Shown piece after piece: positions 10,826 through 22,400 of a DNA stretch of 64,000 bases. The notes below the pieces were generated by a model. That model did not search any database and was not told where the DNA came from. It was given only the letters and a program-made list of their open reading frames with translations. The DNA comes from Zygnema cylindricum (taxonomy: Eukaryota; Streptophyta; Zygnematophyceae; Zygnematales; Zygnemataceae). Position 1 is the first letter of the stretch. Each line of letters starts with the position of its first letter. Where the stretch lies: positions 124,001 to 188,000 of the forward strand of contig JBBHKE010002671.1 in assembly GCA_037447655.1 (NCBI GenBank), written 5' to 3'. The position numbers were made by a program, and so were the translations under genes.

Positions 10826-13421
10826 AGCGACACACCAGTACCAACACCACCAGCGCCTTGATTTCTAGAAAAGAATATGTCACACGCGAAGAAAAAATAT
10901 CTAAAGGAACCCCGAGATACAAAGCAAAGTAAAAATAAACGACGAGAAAGAGTAGAGAAGCTTTAATGTCCCGCCAGCAGACACCACCAATGCGTCTCCT
11001 CAACTTATCTTTGAAAAGATGTGAAGGAAAATGAAGTATCAGAGAAAAAACCTATCGAGAAAAAAATAATCTCCAGTGAATGAAAAGTGAAGAAAAGTTT
11101 TTTTAATCGACGTCAAGCCCTAAGTTCACGTGAAGCCACAACGAAACTGAACCCTTCTGATTCGGAGTTTGGAACTTTTGGAGTTTGGATCACGGAACGT
11201 ACGAACACTTCAAAATTTATGAAATCAAAAAGTGCGGATATTAAGTGCGGCTTTCGCGCATCCTGCGGCAATTTCTCATAGTGAACAGGGCTAGTCCGCT
11301 ACAGTACTGTAGTACGATATTAGCGCACTAGAAATTTCAATGCGTGCGATTGCCGCAAGATATTTGAACTGCGCACTGACTTTCCGCACTTTTGATTCAT
11401 ATCCCTCCAGTTCCGAGAACTCTCTTCAGTGTCGAATGAGCTATTGATTTAGTCAATATACCATCTTTTGCAGGTAATGTTCCGCTTAAGTACTCTAATC
11501 TACCCTTCTAAAGCCTGGTAAAGGAGTTTGCTGCATCTTGGAAAGTAGGATGGTTTTGCACATGCTGAATCCTCTGATAATGGTCGTTTCCCCGTTTGCG
11601 TAAAGGGAAGAGATATCTTATTTTTTGCACGACCAGGTTTAGTGTAACGGTTGTGAATTTTCAAGGAAGCAGAGCCAAACAGAGGATTTCTTTTTCTTAA
11701 CGCACATGGTTTTTGAAAACTCTACTCTTTGGTACTTCTTTATTGAATCTTCTACAGAATGTCAGTACTCCTGCCTCATACAGTTATCTGAATCCTTGAC
11801 AAACTTAAGGCAGAATTGGCCATAATTCTTTCACATAACTTGCTCCTATCTCTTATGCAAGTTAACATCCTTGAGGCTATATAGTTAGAACGTCTACTTC
11901 TTGACTCTTCTTGGTTTTTTCTTTAGGACAGGAAGGTAATTGACCTATCACTAAGTAAAGGTTACCGACCAAGTACTGTTTTGACACTATTAAGGGACGG
12001 ACTAGGCTTGCTCTGATGAACTGTTTTGGTTGTTGACTGACAAGATTATTGCCGTTATTGACAGGAGTGATTTGCTAGTTTCTCTTATACACTGTTATCT
12101 AAAAACGTTAAATTTAAATATAATTCGCTCACTGGTTTTGACTTTCATGTGCCTGGCTAGTTCTGTACGTATTGCTATTATAGTTAGTGAATCATCAGTG
12201 TTAAAACTTCATTGTAATCAACCACGTAAGTTATGTTTCGCCACATTGCCCATTGTGGGCCACTTCACAATAATTTATGATTTTGGGTCAGGAAAACAGA
12301 TACTTGAATTAGAGTGATTTACTCTAATAGCGATGGGAAGTGGATGGTCAACACCATGTGCCTTTCTCATGTCACGTTTATTGTTGGCATGTAATGAAAC
12401 CCAATTGAATTTCTGTTGGTTTCATGTTTGGGATTCGGCATGTCTTGATCTGATTCGATATATTTGTTGCACAACTTTTCACAGAAGATATAAATGGGGA
12501 GTGGAGGAACCTCAAGTAACCAATTCACTGCATGTCTCCCTAGTACAAATTATCTTGTAGCACAATGATACAATTTTCGACATAGTAATGACTAATTCGC
12601 GGTAGCCATTCATTGATGTATCTGTTGCCTTTGAGAAATTGCTTCCATAACTAAGCTGAGTGTACTTCAAGCCGGCTGTGATGGTGAGAATAGAACTTGC
12701 GGTTGATCTATAATTCTGTTTCCTGAAATCTCTCTCCCACTGCAGAGTAAGGGAGGGAGAAAAAGTTATGAAGTGCCTTTCCAGATTGCATTTCTGTTCT
12801 TTCAAAGTAGAAGCATTGTAAGGACTTAATCTTAATCAAGCCATTTCCAATGCTAACAGGTCCAAGACAAAATCATCATAACTCAAGCCTTCTCATTTAA
12901 CACCACCAATGAGATGTAGGATAACCATGTGTAGCAACATGCTGGATACATGTCTTATCAACATGTGACTATGGCGAGAATTGCAATATGTCACGTTATA
13001 CGGCCCGGAGTGGCAAGCATTCCACTATGGCTAGGAGAGTCGTGAAGACAAAATTCGTGACAAAGGATCTCAACAGGATATTATAAATAGACTAGATCAA
13101 TTTCAAAAAAATAGTGTTAGCAGCATTTCTCTAGTCTAGAAGGTAAGAGACGAGCTTTTCTGGAACTATTCGACTAGCAAAAACAAAATTGCTCCATTGG
13201 TCCACAAAAGTGGAACCCACAGTAGGCTAGAAAAACCCTCTATAGTAAGCCAAACCATGAATCTACCGTTCAAAAACAAAGCAAAAAAAAAAAAAACTAA
13301 AACTAAAAAAACAAATCGATTACAAACTTTCCTCGCCCTTCAGAGATACCGAGCATTCCGCCACACTTTACTTTCCGTCTTTTACAAAGATTAGCCCTAA
13401 AACATTGGCCCTGTACTTTGC
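10826..13421. other. SmD3 upstream region and galactokinase 3' flank
   Basis: This 2.6-kb spacer separates two minus-strand genes. The left end must hold the SmD3 promoter and leader and the right end the galactokinase 3' untranslated region. It contains one degenerate MITE (12166-12344). I found no coding exon. Confidence 0.5.
12166..12344. mobile_element. MITE-like element, ~200-bp class (copy B3)
   Basis: In reverse orientation it aligns with the copy at 26977-27187. The right end ACTCTAATAGCGATGGGAAG is a mutated form of the family terminus; the internal TTATGATTTTGGGTCA and TTAGTGAATCATCAGTGTTA blocks are shared. The left terminus (TACGTATTGCTATTATAGTT) is decayed. Confidence 0.65.
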
Positions 13422-16400
13422 TCAGATTCGAAATGCTGCTGCGCCTGCCGCTGGTTTGGAGGCAAAAATGACAAAATCGAGTCCCGAAGGTTTTACCAGT
13501 CCCTGTTGGATTCGATTTTCATAATATTTATCCTGTACTCAAAAACATACAGCAACACCGCAACACAGAAAATGGCGTTATAACATTGGAAATAATTTAG
13601 CAAAACCTCCAGATGTTCACATTCGGGGTACTCGAAAATGTTAGAAGATCAGGCTTTGATAGAAGTATTCTATGTTTGTAAAACTAGAGCTGTTTGAGAA
13701 TATCGAAATCTAGAATTTTAGAGGGTTTCAATATCTAGGATTTCGATATTTAGTCTGCTAGTTGGTCCTATCCTGTCTGATCTGTCTTATCTGTCTTTCT
13801 TTGCGTACCTTAGGTGCGATCAGAATAGAATCCGGTTACAGATCTTCTTATGAATCCTAACCGGATCCTTTGAGCGAAGGGTCAAGTGACCCTTCGAATT
13901 AGGAAAGTTGCTTCAGCTTCCGAGAGGTCACTCTCGGATATTTTCTTGCTTTCCTATTTAAAAGCCTGTTATGTTTTTCTAAATTATCAATTCAAAAACT
14001 TATATTTCAGGCTGTCCTTTTTCCACTCTATTTTCTGCTGCCATGACTTCTAATCTAATAGAAAAAACACAGCAACACAACGTACAGTATTTGTAAAGAA
14101 TTTAGCAAAAATGGTCAGTATTCACAAATGGGGTTCGAATACTAAAAAGGCTTGGATGCTGACAGAAATAAGCACATCAGCGATCAAGCTAATGAAGAAA
14201 AAAAAAACAAACTTATTTGACTGATCTTGAGCTACCAAGTGCTGTCTTATAGAGTAATACACATTCACTATTACTGGAGTTCATGCAGAAAAGTGTACGA
14301 TTTTCCGTGTGTTTTTCTGTACGGTTACCGTAATTAGTGGCAATAATGCCAGTAATCGCGTATTGTGGAAGTACCCTTTTACTTACCTTCAATGACTGGA
14401 TAAATTGTTCAACACTGTCATCTTTCACAAGTGAAACAGTACAGCCTCCCCATCCGGCCCCCGTGAGTCGAGCTCCCAAGGCTCCACTGGCCCGGGCAAC
14501 TTTAACAAGCTCCTCTAACTCAGGGCAACTGCGAGATATCCATGTAAACAAACACTTATTACTTTGTTTCCTCGACTAATGTTTGAAAACATGTGAAGTT
14601 ATTTAGAAGAAATTTGGAATGGCCATTAAGATTATGTCCATGTAAACAAACACTCGGAGACAAAGTGGTTTGTGCTTTCAACTTATGTGCTTGAAAACAT
14701 GTGAAATTGAATAGGAGAAAATTGGAATGCCCATAAAGATTTTAATCCATGTGGACCAACATCCAGAGAATGGATACTTAAGTGAAAAACGCAATGCCCT
14801 CAAAGATCCTCTCCATGAAAATGAACACTCGGAGACAATAGATAGATAGAAAAATAAATGGAATGTTTCAGCAAAATGGAATCCCCTAAAAAAGACAGAG
14901 TCCTGGAGAGCAAAACTCTGTGTCCCTATGGCCATGAACTGACCTTGAAATAACGTGAATACTTGGAAAAGGCAAGCTACACTGCCCATCGTTATTAGAG
15001 TAAATGAATTATTAATGTAAATGCGAAATTAGAATGTATAAGAGAAATTAATTGTAGGGAGACGTGGCAGATTGTAGTCCATTCCCTTAAACAGTGCTAT
15101 TAACACTACTCTATGATTTTTTGCCAAGACAGTCATGGCTGAATTTGTGTTATTAACTCTAATAGCCATGGGCAGTGTACACCACTCATCGCTAATAGAG
15201 TAAATCACTCTGATTCGGGTAAATGCTTATCTGACTCAAATTCATAATTTAGTGTTTATAACACTATTTATGTAACTGGCCCATAATGAGCCACGTTGCA
15301 AAACGTATTTTACGGTAGTTGATTCTAATAAAGTGTTAACAGTAATAATTCACTAACGTTAATAGTGATGGGCGGTGCAGTCCTTCCCTACCACACCCAC
15401 CTGCACTCATAAAGGATGCTGCAACTCTCATGGCTCTTGTTCATAAGTCCCCCGAGTTTCTCCAGGACCTCTTGTCCTGACACTCTGGGAGCCATAAAAA
15501 TACGAAAAACCACCCACCCCAAAGCATTCTGTCAGAACAGCTCAGTATTGTCAGCAATCTTTATTTTCAGCATTCTTTATGCATAATAGGGTAATTACTC
15601 ATATGCGACTGCTGGCATTGCTGGCCAGTAATAGCAGCAATTGTACAGAAAAGTGTACGATTCGTACAATTTTCTGTATGATTACTGTGATTACTGGCAG
15701 TAACGCCAATAATTGCACATATGTATAACTACCCTATAAGCGTAATATTCTTTTGTAAGCAAAGAACCTCACCCAGAAAGGGCAGACGCTGCTGTATCAC
15801 GAAATGCGACCACTCGCAGTGCCTCTGTATATACATGTTTTGCCCTCTGAAAACCCGCCCAAAAGATAAAACCTTTGGTCATTGAATTTGTACTACCACC
15901 CAACATTTCACAACAATAATTTGTCAAACGGACGAGCTACAGGTGAAATTAAGCAGCTTTCAGTCTCCCTTTGTTGCTTTAAGAACCCAGCAACCGCAAC
16001 CACTTCTAACTCATGCTTTTCAGCAAGTCACCTGTTCCTTAGCCATCAAAAACAGTTTTCACAGCCTTCCACAAACAGGTCCTGCAATAATCTATTCTAC
16101 AAGCAGAGTCTAGAATGTTGCAGAGATCAAATGACACAATATAGTGCAATCATAAACTTGAGAGGGCTCCAAATTAGACCAGTCCCCCACATTTCACTCT
16201 GTTCGCTCAGGCTGTTGATGCACGTGATGTGTGAAGGGGAAGGTGATGCGAATGTGATATGGTGTGACGTTACATAATACATGTGACAAGACGGTGACGC
16301 ATGTGACATGAAATGCTCGTGATGAAACACAGTGTGATGTGATGCGACGCGCCATGACATGCACATGCCGTGACTCAACACGTCGTGACGTGACGTGAAG

Positions 16401-19400
16401 TGAAGTGACATGAGGTGACATGGCATGACATGATGCGATGTCATGTGATGTGATGTGATTGTGTGGAGTGGTACATGTGAACCAACCTGTGCCAGTTTAA
16501 AGTTTTTGGCTTGCTCCAGAACAGCTAGTGATGTCGGTGATTCGGAGAAGATAGTATGTAAATCTGTCTCCAGAATAGTTTGAATCTCTTCAACGCTGTA
16601 AGGCTCATCGTGAAGGTATTTCTGTCAAAAGTACTTGAATAATGAGGGCTCTACTTAGCTTTCAACTTGCCCTTCAATCCTCACCTCAAGTAGCAACAGT
16701 GACACACAAGGTAGCCAGTAAGCTTCTTTATTGAAGCATCACGGATGTGCAGATAATTTGTATTGGAGATTAGATGTCTCAGAGTTTCTCAAAAAATACC
16801 ATCGTTACTAGAGGAGTGACACATGGGGCAAAATCCCTTCTTAGCTCTTCTAGCAAAACTTCCAATGCACTCCAAAATCCCATTCCCTCCTCTCCCTACC
16901 GTCCTGAAGCTCGGTCAACTCTTTGTACAGCGCTCTCACAAACGATCTCATAAACGTGATGGAACCTCTGCTGACCTCAATTTCATTCTGTCTTTGTATT
17001 GCAATTAGTTTGCAATTGGTTTGTAACTCTTTAAATAATCCCAGATGTATAACATACCTCCACAGCAGCAACAATCGCCATATCTTGGTCATTCTCTTCC
17101 TTGTCCCAAAAAACTGTCACGTCACTCAGTGTTGTCACCTCCTTCACTGCCCTACTTGGTGGAAGCTCCCCTATTTTCACAGATAGCACCATCTATCCAT
17201 TCCCACAAGAAAATACAGCACTAAACAGTTCGATTGGTTTGCAAGTTCCAGCCAAGTAAGTACTATCTTTAGAAAACGTTCCTTTTTGTCTCTGAAAGAA
17301 CCTGAATAGATAGCTAAATGGCTAGAAAATAGGCAGTCTTTCACTGACTGACAATAGAAGGCAATTGCTGAATGCAAACAATGATCCATTTAAATCAACT
17401 TTTCTCCATGCACACATCTGATTTTGAATTGGAGACCGGCAATCGAAAAATATAAATCGTACCTTTCCATCGCGAACGTTGGATTAATAATCCAATAAGT
17501 GTGCATGGAGAAAAATGAGTTTAAATCCCAACAGAAAACATGAACGCTAATAGTGATACAGGGTGTACCATGTTTTATACTTTCGGGTGTTAGGTGGAAC
17601 AACAACACAAGCTTCATAAACATGAATTCTAAAAAAGGAACCACAGAAAACCCACTTTTGTTCACTGAAACTTGAGTTACCTTCATGGCCTTGTCGATCC
17701 TCAACAAAACTTAAGCTTAACCCACTCACTCACTCACTTCACTCAACTTCTAATCAACTTAAATTGCTCGCACTATCTCCCAAAATCCCCTTTAGCCCCG
17801 TCTGTCCAATTTTTTTATCTTCCTGGTTTCTCAGACCCAGGTTCTAAACCACCTATCCAAAAACTCTTTCTAAATTCCTCAACAGCCAATTATTATTGAA
17901 TCTTAGAATTTTATTTAAACTTACCGCTGCCAATCGGCACTCGACCACTCGGTTGTTATAATTTATGGACGCCGTTTCCGCTTTATTGGAGACAGTTAGA
18001 GAATTGGCGATAACAAAAGTACCTCCCTCCGGCAATTTCACATCTGTAGCTTTGATTGGATTGAAATCGATAAGCTTAGCCACCCCTGGAAGAGCCATAA
18101 CTGATATTGCCTTCATAAGGAATCGGAAGAAAAACAAACAGAAAAAGAAAGAAAAAAATTAGCAGCTAGTCTTGAATTTTCCTGCGTTTTTTTTTTTTTT
18201 TTTTTTTTATTACACTTTTATGGGTTTTTTTCAAAAGCTTCAGCGAATCAGCCAGTTTTTACGGCTTTTCAAGGATTTTAAGGGGCTTTAAGGGTGTTTT
18301 TTGTTTTTTTTCTAATATAAAATAGGTTTTGCTTGTGATATTTGGAAGACTTTTGGGTAAAACATTGAAGGCTTTCCAAGTTTTTTCAAAGTTTTCCATG
18401 TGTTACGATTTAATGAAAAGGACAAGTTGACTACACATTGTCGCAACATTTGAAAGATTTTACAATATTTCAATGCCATGATCGTTGGGGTTATTAACTA
18501 TCAAAGTTTTACCCTAGTTTCGAGGGTAAACTCAACAATTCGTACAGTTTTTTGAATAATTGTTTGTACAGATTTTTGAGTAATTATTTGTACAGTTTTT
18601 AGAGTAATTGTTTGTACAGTTTTTTGAATAATTGTTTGTTACAGTTTTTTGAGTAATTGTTTGTAGAGTATTTTGAGTACCCCCTCACACAGTTTTCGAG
18701 CAATTGTTCGTACAGTTCACACTAAAACTGTATGATTCACACTCAAAATGAGGACAGATATCTCTCGTTTAATTACCCTCTGAGACTTATTAAACCGAAA
18801 GGGAGAGCAAGGTAAGATGATCATATCATATCCACGTCGGAAAATGACAACACAGACTTTCTCACGCAATTTATTCTGTTTTTCTTTCTCTCATAAGACC
18901 ATTCCGACCAAACGTTTCCGAAAGAGAAAATTTCCTGAAAATCATCAGAACAGGGCCTGTATTTCCACCGAGGCTCTTTCACATTAAAATAAATGAATGT
19001 TTTCAGCCAATTGATCTTATACGTGATGTGTCGTATTAAGTATTTTTTGGACTTTCGCAGACCATTAGTATCGAACTCATTGAGCTTGGCTTAGGACTCT
19101 ATTATAATTTTCAGGTCCGAAGGGGTGGACCTTCCTCAAACGATTTATTAAAAGATTTTATAAGCGCCTCGGAAGCCCTCATGTTATAGTTGGTTTGTTT
19201 CACGGATTATCGCAACTCCTTCATTTTTTTTTTTTCAAGCTTTTCTGATGAAACTTAAAGGGAAATTTTGCAGGTACTTGGAAAACCCCAGAATATTAGA
19301 GTTTTTGTCTTTTGTGGTTGTCAAAAGGTTCGCGGGAATAGACTATCACTGAAGAAGCCGGAGACTCTGGCTGTCTTGAGCCGCATTGAGACACTTCAAA

Positions 19401-22400
19401 AAATTGGAGAACTTAATAAAGCAGGCATTCATTGACTGAGGGATCAATGAGAAAAACACTAAGGCATTACACTTATGTGATAAATCCCATTAGCTTTGAA
19501 ATCAGTGTTCAAAACTGCAATGGGGTGAACTTCACTCATGAATTTGACTAATGAGATTCTTTCATTCATTCTCTCTACTCACCTGATCCATGCCCCCGGA
19601 TTGTGTCCCAATATATCGTTCACACTTGCATGTGAATTCCGCCACCTCACTCTGCAAACAAACCTCTCCCTATAATCATTTAGTGAATCAGCTAATACTA
19701 ATCAATACATTAATAATATAATCAGGCAGCATATTAATATAAACCATTCTGGTGAACGGAAGGTGGCTTAGTGAAATGTTCAAAGGCTAAAGAAAAAGAT
19801 GTTGAAAAAAATGAAAAGACGGGAGAAAGGAAAATTGCCAAAGAAATAACCGCACTCCATCCTTCAGCACAAACAAGGTCTCTATTTACACTCCGCTCCA
19901 AGAACTAAAAAGGGTGCAGAAGCAAAAAAAACAGAAACACTCAATAGAGAAAACTTGGAAGACGTGGAAAAAAACACTGGAGTCAAAGACTCCATATAGT
20001 CCATCCGTCACGAAAGGGCAAAAGAAAAAGGAGAGAAAGGTGAATGCCTTGGGAAAGTTAAGACCGTTGACAGTCATCACAGCGATGGCGGAGGAGCACA
20101 CAAGAGCGGCAGAGGATGAGAGTCCAGCACCTGACAGCCACAAAAAGGGCCCTAACAATCCTCATTATTTATTGAACAAAACAATGTATTTTCAACGTAA
20201 TGAGGATTGTTTAATTCCATGCTTTTACCAATAAATAACTAAAAACACATACATATACGTATTTGAATATTCCAGTACTTTGTATTGGGGCCCTAACAAT
20301 CCTCATTATTTATTAAACAAAACAATGTATTTTCAACTTAATGAGGATTGTTTGATTCCATGCTTTATACCAATTCTTAAATGACTAAAAACTTATACCT
20401 ATACATATTTGGAATATTCCATAATTTTGTATGGGGATATCGGCTGAAGAAATTTGGCTTGATACTGTAAGCAGCCTAAGAGAGCATTATAAGAAGTTTT
20501 TACCGACTTCACTTGTACCATCGACCCTGTTAAACTCGAAAACAGTTCAATAATCATTTTATTTTGATTTAAGAACTGAACTTTTCCTTCATGATATTTC
20601 TGTGATTTAAACCCATGTCACAATGGATATTCTTTAAAATTGAACTGTGCAATGATAGAGGCGCATACCAGAATATACAGTCGTTAACCCAATAAACCAA
20701 AAACACATTTTAATTTTAACTCTGATAGAATCACTTTCATAGCAAACAATGAAATAAGTTTGCATAAAATTATGAAAATGTGTGCTTTGTCTAATTACTT
20801 ACCTTGCTAGTTGTGAAAATAATCTATTGGTTACAATGTGTTAAAAATCGTAGTTGCTTCATTCAAAGAATCGACTGTTTTAATTGTAGAATCCTTGTCC
20901 TCCAAAAAAAAGCAATAGGACTCTTCAAATTTTGAAGTTGTATTTTGTAATATTTTTTTTTTGGTTTTAATAATAAAAACGTTATTTTACCGTATAAAGC
21001 GGATTTGGTGTAAGATTTCTTAAATTGTCATTTTTCATTTGTCTTATGTAAGACCGAGGTTTAACATTATTCTGATGGTAATACATATTTTTTTATTTGT
21101 CTTACATAAGACCAAAGTTCAACTTAAATGTGATGTCAAGCGTTAACAATAGATTACTTATTGCCAATTGGTAGACTAACAATGGAAAAAAAAAATAGAA
21201 TTTGCATAGTTTCATATTGTCGCAATGCTTGTTGGTTACATCAGTTTTTCATGTACGTTGCCTTGAATGTGGGGTACAATTAATCTCAGAATACGGCATG
21301 AGACTGGTAGAAGTTTCGCAAGTGACGTGTATGTTATTTGTTTGTTTTGTGGTTTGTTAGAGATAGGAAATTTAGGTGACTAATGTGTGGTAAGAGAGCT
21401 TCTACACGCAAAGCTAAAAGTTTGCATTCTTTGAATGTTGTTATACGCTGTAGTAACCCAAAGCAAATTTCTCGTTGTAATTTATATATAAGTCAATACA
21501 ATATCACGTTGAAAACAACTTGAAGGTTGTGTCTTTTCCCAATAATCGAAGGCCCTTTTCTCTCAGAAAATAACTAAAAACAATGTCGACTTCCCACCTG
21601 TTGGCACTGTTCCATCCACAAGAACCTCTAGAGAATGGTTGTGAAGAAGTGGTACATTGACAAAGCGTGCATGATCATATACTCCTTTGTACCTGGAAGC
21701 AGGGTCACAACAAAACATTAACATGACGTTAAAGATGACGATACCTCATACTGATTGTACCTACACTTGATATCATCTCCCTCCCTCCCTCCCTCCCTTA
21801 AGGATGCTTATCCTATCGCATGCAACTTAAAGGAAAGATATTCACCTTTACAACCTGGGCTACCATGCAGTGGCAACTCATCTGAGAGAATATAAACAGT
21901 TTAGAGAACTATTATACACATAACACTCGTGCTGTCCCCATTCCAGCATCTTCAAAATGAATTTCAAGCTTTTCAAGCTTTCTTCGGCGTGCGAAACAAA
22001 TAAGCCTATTTACACATGCAAATACGAACAGTACGGAGCTGGTTTTCTTCAGGAATGCAGTTCATGCTTTGCTCTAACTGCTTATGCCACTGCCTCTCAT
22101 CTCCCATCCCTTATCAAATTAACGCTCACCCGCAAAGGAAGTAGTGCGCCCATTTGTGATTCTTGAGGTCAACATCCTGCATAAATAAAGAAATTCACAA
22201 CTTAGCCCAATAAATTGTCAAACCTTGACACCTTCGGGAATAGGCCGGGATGAATAAATACGACGGTTTTCGAAGTTCACCAAATTTGCCCTGACACGTT
22301 AGAAAAAAAAAGCAGTTCCTTGCAAAGCTTGTAATGCCCATTATGTTCATGTTTTAGCCATGAAATGTTTCAATAAGCAACGCCAATTTTTAGCTTATCC

